This document shows positions 1-7,353 of a stretch of 10,016 nucleotides of DNA, piece by piece (the stretch's first letter is position 1; the number at the start of each line of letters is the position of its first letter). Under the pieces are notes generated by a model. It made no database searches. It was not told the origin of the DNA and was given only the letters and a program-made list of their open reading frames with translations. The translations under genes and the position numbers were made by a program. Source of the DNA: UBA1381 sp964399965 (GTDB taxonomy: Bacteria > Bacillota > Clostridia > UBA1381); contig CAYNRX010000050.1 in NCBI GenBank assembly GCA_964399965.1, forward strand, positions 1 through 10,016, in the 5' to 3' direction.

Positions 1-1
1 T

Positions 2-361
2 TTTGACATGGTAAACCAGGTGCGCGCCGAGAACGGCCTTGCCGCCCTTGCATGGGACGACGGCCTTGCGGCGCTGGCCCGCGCCCACAGCGAGGACATG
101 ATAAAGCGCGGCTTTTTTGACCATGTGAACCCGGACGGCCTCGGCCCGGACGGGCGCGCGGACGCGGCGGGCATTTCCTATTATATGATTAGTGAGAATA
201 TCTCGGCCGGGGACGCGGCGCCGGAGGTGATTATGGACGGCTGGATGAACTCGCCGGGGCACCGGGGCAATATCCTGGATCCGGAGGCGACGCGCCTGGG
301 CGTAGGTGTCGTGTTGGGCGGCGAGCTGGGTGTTTACTGGACGCAGTGCTTTGCCGGGTAA
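2..361 (+). CDS. CAP/SCP-domain (YkwD-like) protein, C-terminal part; start lies upstream of window
   Basis: The reading frame is open to the left edge (Phe-Asp precede the first Met at position 8), and that Met falls inside the first CAP helix (MVNQVRAENGLAALAWDD), so the true start is outside the window. Numbering from that Met, the CAP (cysteine-rich secretory/antigen 5/PR-1, PF00188) hallmarks are visible: helix 1 with a VNQVRAENG core, AHSEDM (26-31), FFDHVNPDG (36-44), SENIS (62-66) and WMNSPGHRGNIL (79-90). His39, Glu63 and His85 match the usual cavity residues. The protein ends right after the last CAP strand (VYWTQCFAG). Bacterial CAP proteins are normally exported; their biochemical activity is poorly defined. 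The missing N-terminus probably carries a signal peptide and perhaps a wall-binding module, but this cannot be seen. The gene is GC-rich (39/60 in 61-120), like the SLH segments downstream. It lies 64 nt before the giant SLH gene, with no clear terminator between them. Confidence 0.88.
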   Translation, partial: FDMVNQVRAENGLAALAWDDGLAALARAHSEDMIKRGFFDHVNPDGLGPDGRADAAGISYYMISENISAGDAAPEVIMDGWMNSPGHRGNILDPEATRLGVGVVLGGELGVYWTQCFAG

Positions 362-369
362 TTATAGAA

Positions 370-389
370 CATACGAAAAAGAAAGTATG
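370..389 (+). other. Weak inverted repeat in the gap between the CAP gene and the giant SLH gene
   Basis: CATAC (370-374) and GTATG (385-389) form a 5-bp inverted repeat around a 10-nt purine loop inside an AT-rich spacer. The stem is too weak for a terminator and there is no U-tract. I saw no convincing -35/-10 pair in 362-410, although the AT-rich stretch (TATATC at 395-400) could contribute to a promoter. It may be chance. Confidence 0.15.
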
Positions 390-410
390 AAAAATATATC
401 TTAATAAATA

Positions 411-416
411 AAGGAG
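411..416 (+). promoter_or_regulatory. Shine-Dalgarno sequence of the giant SLH gene
   Basis: AAGGAG lies 9 nt before the ATG at 426. This fixes the start and places the signal peptide at residue 1. Confidence 0.85.
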
Positions 417-425
417 TCTGAAAAA

Positions 426-527
426 ATGAGCAAACAACAGATAGCAAAAGGTTTGTGGCGGCGCGTGGGAAGCGCGTTGCTTGCCTTGTGCCTGCTGCTT
501 GGGCTGCTGCCGGTGGCGGCGTTTGCG
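426..527 (+). other. Signal-peptide coding segment of the giant SLH protein
   Basis: Residues 1-34 have a short basic n-region ending in WRR, a Leu-rich core with a single Cys (residue 22), a helix-breaking Pro (29) and AFA before the predicted cut. The same pattern (RR, G..LALC, P, AFA) recurs in the genes at 7354 and 8841, and in incomplete form at 9964. The core Cys is preceded by L-A-L rather than a small residue, so it is not a lipobox. Confidence 0.85.
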
Positions 528-3500
528 GCAAAACCCGTAATTCCAGCGGCCTATGTTGGGGTTGAAACACAAGATGGCTGGATTTATGCTTATGCCGGAG
601 AGGCCTCCGGCTGGGAGGCAAGCGATCCGCAGACCTTGTCCGGTTTGGGTATCGCTTATGATGAGAATACCAATACCCTGACCCTGAAAGACGGCGAGTT
701 CGTGAGCCTGGGAGCCAACTGCATGGGAAGTGATTTCACAATCAAGCTGACGGGCAATGTCACCTTCGGCCAACTGAACTTCACCGGCTGCGGCGCAATC
801 GTTTCAGGCAATGGCGTAATGAATGTGAACAATAATGGCACAGATGCCATTCGTGAAGAAGCCATTTATATCAGAGGCGAATATGCCGATGCAAGATTTA
901 TCGTCACGGAAAATGCAACGGTGAATGCTATCAGTAAGAATGGTGCCGCATTGATCATTCATGGTACTGCGGCAAAGGAAAATGCACTGGTTTACGGCAG
1001 TGTGTCCTCCGGTGGAAAGACGGTCGAGCCCTATGTGCGTGGGAATTTCGATCCGCTTTTTAACAAATATACGGAATTCCCTTTCTATGTTGGTGAAACG
1101 AGGTATACTACTCCTTATCGGTTTAAAGACAGTCAGGGCAATTTGTATTTCGTGACTGGCGAGCATAAAGACTGGGGAGATGGCACAGGCGGCTGGTATC
1201 ATATGGATTACATAGCTACGGGAGAAACCGTCACCGTTGATGGCAGGGAGTATCCGTTGTGCGAACAACTGGATGGTGCACCGGTGAGCCTTTCCTGGAT
1301 GGAATTCTTCGGCCCCTACAGCTATGACCAAAAATATACACCATATAACGGTGGAACAAAAGAGCTTTATGACTGGACATTATACCATAGTCTGGAAGCC
1401 GGCGAATCTTTTTACCAAACGAGAGCGGCACAAAATCTGGTGCTGAAAGGCGACGGCGGAGGCACGACGCCCTCCGTAGACCCTGATGACCCCGATGACT
1501 CGCCGGTTATCAATTTACAAACGGTTTATGTGGATGAAGCGCCTAACGGTGTGTTGGCAGAGGGCAGGATCACGGCCTATCTGTTTGTCAGCAATGCAGC
1601 CGAAACGCCTACTGCGACCCTGGCATACAGCGATGGCACGGCTGAAAAAACCATGAACTTGACAACGGAGGGAGCCGCCTCCGCCGGTATCTATATCTAC
1701 AGCGGCACTGTGCCGACAGATGCAGTTACTCTGGGCAGCGTGAAATATGCCGTGGGAAATATCACTGCGGAATCTACGATTGATAAAAATGTCGTTGCCC
1801 ATTTGGAAGTGGCGGTAACGGGCGCTGTTCCCGAAGGCGCCGTGCTGACACTGCGTGATTCTGAGAGCGGGATGATCTCCTCACGGATCATTAGCGCTCC
1901 GGGTACATTTAGCATGGGGTCTCCTGAACCCGGTACATACAAGGCAGATGTTACGCTGACAAAAGAAGGGCGGATTGCAACTTGCGGCAGTACGGAGCCT
2001 ATCACCGTGACTGACGGCCAAAAAACCACGGCTAACCTCACCGTTAGTGGTGTGACGGTGGCGGGCGAAGCGAAGGCGACGGTGTCTCCCGATGTGAGCC
2101 ACCGCGTTGACTGGTATGATGAGAGCGGCAAGCTTGTTGCCGTTGGCGAGAACTGTGTGTACTTTTCCGGTGAAACTCTATACGCCGAGGCTGTGCCTAC
2201 CAACGGCGCCGCATTGGACTATCAAGCTTCAGGCCGTGTACAGGTGACAGGAGAATCCGTAACGCTGGAAATGACAGACATGCCGGTACGCGATGTTTCC
2301 GGTACAGTCCATGTGGGCGGCAAGGCGCAGGCAAACGCTCTTGTGAGCATTACCGCCCATGTCAACGGCATCGCCAAAACCTATACCGATTACACCGATA
2401 AAGATGGTATCTACACGATTCAAGGTGTGCCAAGCGGCGGTACGGCGAATATCTCTGCTTCCTATATCATGGCAGAAACAAAAACCGAACCCCTTAACAC
2501 TGCGGATACAAGCAAGGATTTCACCCTGACAGCCCGCACGGGAGTTGTGTTCCTGCCACAAAACAGCGGAAGCCTCGTTTCCGCTTCTGCGAAGCAGGGC
2601 GAAACAAATATTCCCGCCGCAGTGGAAGACAGCGATTTGATTACCTTAACAGGCGCCGCTCCAAATACAAACATAACACTGACCGTTCGATCGAAAATCG
2701 GGAGAGCAGCTATTGAGAACCTGGAACTGGATGAGAATTCCAGCGCCGTATATACCGACTCGATAACATGGGAATATTATAGCTATCCCCAATTTACACT
2801 GACCAATGTACTGGATCGTAATTTTTATGTTCTGGTATATGGACATGGCCAAAATGACAAAAAACTAATCTACACCGACTTGTATCAAGGCGATTCTTAT
2901 TATCAGGGGATTCCCCTGCCTGAGGGAACATATACCTATCTGTTCCTATTGGACGACGCCTATCGGGTAATTGACCATGACGAGTTGGATACCTTGGATA
3001 AGGCGGAAAATAGCATTAACGCTTTGAAAACCAACGGCAAGGTGAGCGCGGAAGCAACGGTCGAGCTAAAAGACAGTCAATCTCCTCAGCAGACGGTGGG
3101 ACAGGAACTGACCCTGCCCACAGGCAATATAAACGAGCAGATGCTGATACTGAACGCCGAAGCCAGCGGCCTGACCCTGGACGCAACGGCGACAACCGTT
3201 TCCGCCCGGGTGACCGTTGCGCCCAATAAACCTAATACAGTAGGGAATACATTGACCGTCTATTTGGACACCAATCAGACCTCTGAGAGCGATGGAATTA
3301 GCCCGAATATTTTGGATGGCAGTGTTTACATCAATGGCAAACGCGCACAGGAGGATGTAAAGCTTTCTCCTAATCATGACATGAATGATTCCGGTTTTGG
3401 AGGAAGATATTCCGTTGAAATCCCCGACATCCGTGTATACGGCGGTTATCCGGCGGTGATTCAGTGGCAGAGCGGCCGCACGAATCTCAGTAATGTTACG

Positions 3501-6500
3501 GCACAGGCGGCGGTTTCTTTTGACGGCGGCACGAAGCAGTATATTGGGGAAAGCAAGATCGCTTCGCCGAGCATCTCCCTGTATGCGCCGTCGGCAACGG
3601 GCAGTGATGTTTTCTCGGTCTATGGCCAAGCGCCGAAAAATGCCGACGTCACGATTATGCTGGATGGTGAAACGGCAGCGGTGATGACAGCGAACAAAGA
3701 TGGCTTTTACACTGCAAGATTGCGCTTAAACAATCCCATTGGCACGGAAGAACATTCTGTGATTGCCAAATATAAGAGCGGCGACCGGGAAGTTGTTTCG
3801 GCAACGCAAACCGTAACCTACAGCTCGACAGCCCCCTATTTGAAAACGATAGAAATTACCGATTACGTGGGTAGGAATGAGGTGTTGTGGGATAATGGCG
3901 AGGCAATGACCGGTTTTTACTGGTATATGCCGGATACGCCGGTTGTCTATACCATGACCTTTGGCAATGCGGATAAATTGAACAGCGAAAGCGTTATCGT
4001 CCATTTGCCCCGTGCCAACGGCGTGGAGCTTTTGAAAGCAAAAAAAACCCGGGACAACACATGGCAGACAGAGCCGAAACTGTGCGGAAATAATCCACCC
4101 ACCGGCGCATGGGTCTCCTACGAAAAGATAATCGACCCCAACGATGGCGACCTTGCGACCATGACGGCAACGGACTTTGCACGGCTACGGGAAAAGGAAG
4201 CGGATTATGCGATTCCGGAAGATCTGGATCTGGCCGGAATCAGCCAACATGGCGTTACCTTTACCAAGGCCGAGGGCGACAAAGGCTTGACAATGGAGGT
4301 TGGAGGGTTCACCCTTACCGATACTGCTGAGACAGAAGCCGATATCGCTGATTTGCTGACGGAATTGAAAGCCTGCGAGGCGGAACAAAGTGCAGCAGGG
4401 AACGGGCACGTCGGCAATCAGGTCTATGTAGCGGTAGAGAAGGTCAATGACGTTTGGCAGTACCGCGTCATCCAGAAAGCCACCGATGGCGGCAGCAACG
4501 CCCTCTGGCTGGATACGGTGATAACTCCAAATTCCTACACCGAGCGCGTAATCAACGAGCAGACCGGTTATCTTGAGCAAACGATCTGTACATCCAATAC
4601 ACCGGTTACGATAACGGCGGAGGATAAGGAAGATATTGAGATTGAGCTGCTGGAAGGCTGGTATAATAACTTCGAGGAGTTTGGCGAAAAATATGAACAG
4701 GCGGTTTTGGAACATCCGCAGGCCAAGGCGGAAAATCCCAGCATGTTCCGCTTGTCTGCCGCTCCGGCAAATGAAGGAGGCGCCCCCGACCCGCAGGCGC
4801 CGGTCATTGATTATGTGACGATGTGCGGCAACGATCCAACCCTACTTTCGCTGGTGCTGATGGTTCAATGTCTTGAGCAGAACGATGTGGAATATCTTCC
4901 CAGAATTGAAACGGGCGGTAAAAAGGTGTATGGCCAGCCTGGCGATCTGTATAAACAGCTAAAGAGTGAGATCTTTTGGACATTGGGTGGTACAGAACTG
5001 AATGTAGAAATCGGTAAAGTTCTGGGGAATGCGGCGATCATGGATGTGGAAAGCAAACAGGAGCTTATCGCCAACATGAGCGATTGGGCGCGGGAGGAGA
5101 TGAAAAACCAATCGGGCGATATAGGTGATATGATAAGGTTGGGGCCGACCAAGGAAGAGTACATTTATGAGCTGAAGCAGCTCTGCTATGAAGCACTGAT
5201 GGATATCGATGAGCATGGTGTGGTAGACTGGGGCTGGTTCCCCTTTGACGATCGTTTCCCCGATCCCCGCAACGCCCAGAAATACGAGGAAGACTATCTA
5301 TTTGAACCAGAGGATTATAAAGATTATTTTTTTGAAAACGGGAAAAAATGGGCTGATATGACGGAGGCGGAACAGCGCGAGCTGATTGAAAAGGCCAAAG
5401 GGGATCTGGGCTTGAAACCGAAAACGGCCAATACTACCACAAAGGGCGAAGCTGTTCCCGATACCAGAAAGCCCATCATTGACCCCTCCGGTTATGTCTA
5501 TGCCGGCGTGGAAAGCAACCGGATTGAGGGCGTAAGCGCGACTATCTATACAGTAGACGATGCGGGCAACCGTACAATGTGGAACGCAGGTGAATTCGAC
5601 CAAGTCAACCCCTATCTGACCAATGAAAACGGTCAATATGAGTGGATGGTACCCGAAGGATATTGGTCCGTTGATTTTGTGGCCAACGGCTATGAACCTT
5701 ATACCACGGGTGAAAACGATGGCTCCGGCGCTGAGAAAAAAGGCGATATTTATGCAATGCCGGTTCCGCCGGTTCAGCTGGATGTCAACATCAATCTCTA
5801 TGCCAGCGCCAATCCCACGGTAGATGAAGCAAACACTGTTGCCACATCAGAGGGTGTATATGTCGTATTTGACCAGTATATGGATGTTTCCACATTGACC
5901 GCAGATAAATTCAATCTGTCGGTAAATGGTAAAAAGATGGATCTTAATACGGCAGGGATGATTTCCTATCCAGATAAAGAAGCAAACGGAGACAAAAACT
6001 TTGCCCGTACCGTTGTACTGAATACGGCAATCGAAGAAGATTCGGTTGTCCTGCTGGAAGTCAAGAGCGATGTTACAAGCTACACCGGCAAACAAATGCT
6101 GCAAAATCATTTCAAGGAACAGCTTGATTTCAAAGCTTTGGAACAGGCAGCCGCGCCTACTGCAAATCCGGATAGCGGCAGTAAACTGGATGTAAATACG
6201 CCGATTGTACTGACGGCAGAAGATGGTGCAACAATATACTACACCACAGACGGCACGGAACCAACCCGCACAAGCAAATTATATACGAAATCCATCCTCA
6301 TCACCTCGGATATGACCATCAAAGCCATTGCTGTGGCGGCAGGCAAAAAGGATAGCAAAGTAGCGACATTCACCTATACTTTGAAAAAAACGGAAACCTC
6401 TGACACGCCCGATACCAGACCCGGCGGCGGAGGCGGTGGCGGAACCACGCGCTACACGGTAACCTTCGATACCCAGGGCGGCAGCGGGATTGACAGCATC

Positions 6501-7235
6501 CGCGTAAATAGGAACGGCACGGTCACAAAACCGGCGGATCCGACCCGCGAAGGCTATACCTTTGGGGGCTGGTTTACGGATAAGGAATGCACAGAGGCAT
6601 TTGACTTTGATACGAAAGTAACTAAAAACCTGACGCTGTACGCAAAATGGACGGAGGACGGCGCGCAGCCTACCCCGCCTCCTTCCGAGTGGAAAAACCC
6701 GTTTGCCGACGTAGCGGAGAGCGACTGGTTCTACGACGCGGTGCGGTACGCAAATGAAAACGGCCTGTTTGCAGGCGTGTCGGATACGGAATTTGCACCG
6801 GATACCGCCATGACCCGCGGCATGCTGGTAACGGTGCTGTGGCGCGCGGAAGGCGAACCGTCCGCAGGCGCGAGCGCCTTTGCGGACGTCCCGGCGGACG
6901 CATACTACGCCAAGGCGGTGGCGTGGGCGAACGCCAACGGCATTGTACAGGGGTATGACGCTTCTGCCTTTGGCCCGGACGACTTCATTACCCGCGAGCA
7001 GATAGCCGCCATTTTCCAGCGATATGCAGGCTTTAAGGGGATGGAAACAAGTGAGTCCGGCGACCTGTCGCAGTTTGGGGATGCAGGCAAAGTTTCCGCC
7101 TGGGCGCAGGGCAATGTCTCCTGGGCAGTTGGCGTGGGGCTCATCTCCGGCAAGGGGGACGGCGTCCTTGACCCGCTGGGCAGCGCGACCCGCGCGGAAG
7201 TTGCCGCTATCCTACAACGGTTTTTGGAAAAGTAA
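426..7235 (+). CDS. Giant multidomain surface protein (2269 aa) with C-terminal SLH triplet
   Basis: This is an exported protein expected to be held on the cell wall by its SLH domains. Residues 1-34 form a Sec signal peptide: WRR, hydrophobic core ALLALCLLLGLLP, cleavage after AFA. Residues 70-200 look like a short beta-solenoid (NTLTLKDG, FTIKLTGN, GNGVMNVNN). An Asp/Pro linker (351-360) leads to beta-rich Ig-like segments (360-620). A carboxypeptidase-regulatory-like module follows (622-702; TDKDGIYTIQGVPSG), then further beta modules and a Big-like domain (1045-1135; NADVTIMLDG, KDGFYTARL). Residues 1146-1680 are unrecognised. A second regulatory-like module (1683-1795; DPSGYVYAGVESNRIEGV, PEGYWSVDF) is followed by a Big_5-like domain (1796-1902; VYVVFDQYMDVSTL), a chitobiase C-terminal-like domain (1910-1987; ATIYYTTDGTEPT), a seven-Gly linker (2000-2006), one Listeria-Bacteroides repeat (2009-2077) and three SLH domains (2089-2269). 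No catalytic motif was seen, so an adhesin or scaffold role is inferred. The open frame and SD site are unambiguous; domain names come from pattern recognition. Confidence 0.93.
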   Translation: MSKQQIAKGLWRRVGSALLALCLLLGLLPVAAFAAKPVIPAAYVGVETQDGWIYAYAGEASGWEASDPQTLSGLGIAYDENTNTLTLKDGEFVSLGANCMGSDFTIKLTGNVTFGQLNFTGCGAIVSGNGVMNVNNNGTDAIREEAIYIRGEYADARFIVTENATVNAISKNGAALIIHGTAAKENALVYGSVSSGGKTVEPYVRGNFDPLFNKYTEFPFYVGETRYTTPYRFKDSQGNLYFVTGEHKDWGDGTGGWYHMDYIATGETVTVDGREYPLCEQLDGAPVSLSWMEFFGPYSYDQKYTPYNGGTKELYDWTLYHSLEAGESFYQTRAAQNLVLKGDGGGTTPSVDPDDPDDSPVINLQTVYVDEAPNGVLAEGRITAYLFVSNAAETPTATLAYSDGTAEKTMNLTTEGAASAGIYIYSGTVPTDAVTLGSVKYAVGNITAESTIDKNVVAHLEVAVTGAVPEGAVLTLRDSESGMISSRIISAPGTFSMGSPEPGTYKADVTLTKEGRIATCGSTEPITVTDGQKTTANLTVSGVTVAGEAKATVSPDVSHRVDWYDESGKLVAVGENCVYFSGETLYAEAVPTNGAALDYQASGRVQVTGESVTLEMTDMPVRDVSGTVHVGGKAQANALVSITAHVNGIAKTYTDYTDKDGIYTIQGVPSGGTANISASYIMAETKTEPLNTADTSKDFTLTARTGVVFLPQNSGSLVSASAKQGETNIPAAVEDSDLITLTGAAPNTNITLTVRSKIGRAAIENLELDENSSAVYTDSITWEYYSYPQFTLTNVLDRNFYVLVYGHGQNDKKLIYTDLYQGDSYYQGIPLPEGTYTYLFLLDDAYRVIDHDELDTLDKAENSINALKTNGKVSAEATVELKDSQSPQQTVGQELTLPTGNINEQMLILNAEASGLTLDATATTVSARVTVAPNKPNTVGNTLTVYLDTNQTSESDGISPNILDGSVYINGKRAQEDVKLSPNHDMNDSGFGGRYSVEIPDIRVYGGYPAVIQWQSGRTNLSNVTAQAAVSFDGGTKQYIGESKIASPSISLYAPSATGSDVFSVYGQAPKNADVTIMLDGETAAVMTANKDGFYTARLRLNNPIGTEEHSVIAKYKSGDREVVSATQTVTYSSTAPYLKTIEITDYVGRNEVLWDNGEAMTGFYWYMPDTPVVYTMTFGNADKLNSESVIVHLPRANGVELLKAKKTRDNTWQTEPKLCGNNPPTGAWVSYEKIIDPNDGDLATMTATDFARLREKEADYAIPEDLDLAGISQHGVTFTKAEGDKGLTMEVGGFTLTDTAETEADIADLLTELKACEAEQSAAGNGHVGNQVYVAVEKVNDVWQYRVIQKATDGGSNALWLDTVITPNSYTERVINEQTGYLEQTICTSNTPVTITAEDKEDIEIELLEGWYNNFEEFGEKYEQAVLEHPQAKAENPSMFRLSAAPANEGGAPDPQAPVIDYVTMCGNDPTLLSLVLMVQCLEQNDVEYLPRIETGGKKVYGQPGDLYKQLKSEIFWTLGGTELNVEIGKVLGNAAIMDVESKQELIANMSDWAREEMKNQSGDIGDMIRLGPTKEEYIYELKQLCYEALMDIDEHGVVDWGWFPFDDRFPDPRNAQKYEEDYLFEPEDYKDYFFENGKKWADMTEAEQRELIEKAKGDLGLKPKTANTTTKGEAVPDTRKPIIDPSGYVYAGVESNRIEGVSATIYTVDDAGNRTMWNAGEFDQVNPYLTNENGQYEWMVPEGYWSVDFVANGYEPYTTGENDGSGAEKKGDIYAMPVPPVQLDVNINLYASANPTVDEANTVATSEGVYVVFDQYMDVSTLTADKFNLSVNGKKMDLNTAGMISYPDKEANGDKNFARTVVLNTAIEEDSVVLLEVKSDVTSYTGKQMLQNHFKEQLDFKALEQAAAPTANPDSGSKLDVNTPIVLTAEDGATIYYTTDGTEPTRTSKLYTKSILITSDMTIKAIAVAAGKKDSKVATFTYTLKKTETSDTPDTRPGGGGGGGTTRYTVTFDTQGGSGIDSIRVNRNGTVTKPADPTREGYTFGGWFTDKECTEAFDFDTKVTKNLTLYAKWTEDGAQPTPPPSEWKNPFADVAESDWFYDAVRYANENGLFAGVSDTEFAPDTAMTRGMLVTVLWRAEGEPSAGASAFADVPADAYYAKAVAWANANGIVQGYDASAFGPDDFITREQIAAIFQRYAGFKGMETSESGDLSQFGDAGKVSAWAQGNVSWAVGVGLISGKGDGVLDPLGSATRAEVAAILQRFLEK
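633..1025 (+). other. Beta-solenoid-like N-terminal domain of the giant protein
   Basis: Residues 70-200 contain short beta strands broken by Gly/Asn turns: NTNTLTLKDGEF, FTIKLTGNVTF, GAIVSGNGVMNVNNNG and ENATVNAISKNGAALIIHG. This resembles a module common in large clostridial surface proteins and often labelled as carbohydrate-binding. The fold assignment is an inference from strand and turn spacing, and no binding residues can be pointed to. Confidence 0.45.
2289..2531 (+). other. Carboxypeptidase-regulatory-like beta module (first)
   Basis: Residues 622-702 start with RDVSGTVHVGGKAQANALVSI and run through TDKDGIYTIQGVPSGGTANI to SKDFTLTA. This is the usual 'sGtV...g.pl.ga.V....T..dG.y.i.glp.G.y.i' layout of CarboxypepD_reg-type domains (PF13620-like). 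These are structural spacer or adhesion modules in bacterial surface proteins and are not catalytic. Confidence 0.55.
3861..5465 (+). other. Unrecognised region of the giant protein (residues 1146-1680)
   Basis: I do not recognise a family here. The first half (1146-1400) is mixed beta with charged segments. The second half (about 1405-1670) looks largely helical and acidic, with aromatic-rich patches (DWGWFPFDDRFPDP, DYLFEPEDYKDYFFENG) and helices such as KEEYIYELKQLCYEALMDI. Six of the mature protein's twelve Cys lie here (1220, 1317, 1388, 1467, 1482, 1587). It is flanked by an Ig-like module before and a regulatory-like module after, so it is a candidate functional passenger domain. No catalytic triad, metal site or nucleotide-binding motif is evident by eye. 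Confidence 0.5.
5472..6131 (+). other. Second regulatory-like module plus Big_5-like domain
   Basis: Residues 1683-1795 (DPSGYVYAGVESNRIEGVSA ... TNENGQYEWMVPEGYWSVDF ... YAMPVPPVQLDVNI) match a module I recall as frequent in Paenibacillus and clostridial surface proteins. There it is regularly followed by an SbsA-type Ig domain. Here residues 1796-1902 fit that partner (GVYVVFDQYMDVSTLTADKF, an extended 'v.f...md..tlt...f' signature). These are interpreted as stalk or spacer elements carrying the distal domains away from the wall. Confidence 0.55.
6153..6386 (+). other. Chitobiase/beta-hexosaminidase C-terminal-like domain (CHB_HEX_C type)
   Basis: Residues 1910-1987 show the family signature: P.A.PDSG ... 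VLTAEDGATIYYTTDGTEPT ... LYTKSILITSDMTIKAIAVA ... KVATFTYTL. In surface proteins this Ig-like fold (PF13290-type) is an accessory module. Its presence does not imply chitinase activity, and no glycosidase domain is visible in the protein. Confidence 0.8.
6450..6656 (+). other. Listeria-Bacteroides (InlB B-type) repeat, single copy
   Basis: Residues 2009-2077 carry the full signature: YTVTFDTQGGSGI, a TVTKPADPTREGYTFGGWFT core, and a closing FDFDTKVTKNLTLYAKWTE. The repeat follows a seven-Gly linker and precedes the SLH triplet by a Pro-rich spacer (PTPPPSEW). The family (PF09479) is a beta-grasp module of surface proteins, usually found as spacers or weak binding modules. Confidence 0.9.
6690..7232 (+). 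other. SLH domain triplet of the giant protein
   Basis: Three SLH domains start near residues 2089 (NPFADVAESDWFYDAVRYAN), 2150 (AFADVPADAYYAKAVAWANA) and 2213 (DLSQFGDAGKVSAWAQGNVS). Their key motifs are TRGM (2130-2133), TREQ (2189-2192) and TRAE (2255-2258). Such triplets fold into a trimeric spindle that binds pyruvylated secondary cell-wall polymer. The region is GC-rich (39/60 in 6661-6720), unlike the middle of the gene. Confidence 0.93.
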
Positions 7236-7250
7236 ACTGAAATGATTTTG

Positions 7251-7287
7251 TTCCGGCCGGAGGGCCAACCGGCCCTCCCTGCCGGGA
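7251..7287 (+). terminator. GC-rich stem-loop after the giant SLH gene (possible terminator or mRNA-stabilising hairpin)
   Basis: GGAGGGCC (7259-7266) pairs perfectly with GGCCCTCC (7271-7278) around an AACC loop. An outer arm, 7251-7257 with 7281-7287, adds seven more pairs (one G-T) across a small internal loop. The hairpin starts 16 nt after the stop codon. No U-tract follows on either strand, so it is not a standard intrinsic terminator. Partial termination or 3'-end protection of the upstream transcript is possible. Confidence 0.5.
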
Positions 7288-7339
7288 ATCCTGATACGGA
7301 AAACAAGGATATGGTTTTTAGCAAATACGATTTTATAAC

Positions 7340-7345
7340 AAGGAG
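7340..7345 (+). promoter_or_regulatory. Shine-Dalgarno sequence of the FnIII-like secreted protein
   Basis: AAGGAG lies 8 nt before the ATG at 7354. The region AAGGAGATGAG is repeated almost exactly before the next gene (8827 onward), so the translation-initiation region is part of the shared leader cassette. Confidence 0.85.
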
Positions 7346-7353
7346 ATGAGTTT

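Noticed and set aside
480..500. Cys in the signal-peptide core (LALC) as a lipoprotein lipobox, in all three complete leaders
   Set aside because: The residue before Cys is Leu, not Gly/Ala/Ser, and the Cys sits mid-core, followed by more hydrophobic residues, a Pro and a good AFA cleavage site.
3066..3629. Long antisense open frames opposite the giant gene, such as 187 codons at 3066-3629, 180 at 231-773 and 176 at 4185-4715
   Set aside because: They lie opposite well-supported coding sequence, and their translations lack recognisable domains and have shadow-like composition; I saw no reason to treat them as genes.
5202..5237. EF-hand or dockerin-like calcium loop at DIDEHGVVDWGW in the giant protein
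   Set aside because: Position 5 is His and position 12 is Trp in place of the needed acidic residue, and there is no second copy.
6153..6386. Chitinase or hexosaminidase activity from the chitobiase C-terminal-like domain
   Set aside because: Only the accessory Ig-like domain is present; no glycosidase catalytic domain can be seen in the protein.
6423..6443. Seven-Gly codon run as a slippage or phase-variation tract
   Set aside because: The codons are mixed (GGC, GGA, GGT), so there is no long perfect repeat unit; it is a normal flexible linker.
7311..7339. Promoter with TATAAC at 7334-7339 before the FnIII-like gene
   Set aside because: It would place the transcript start on top of the ribosome binding site, and no matching -35 hexamer is present at the right distance.
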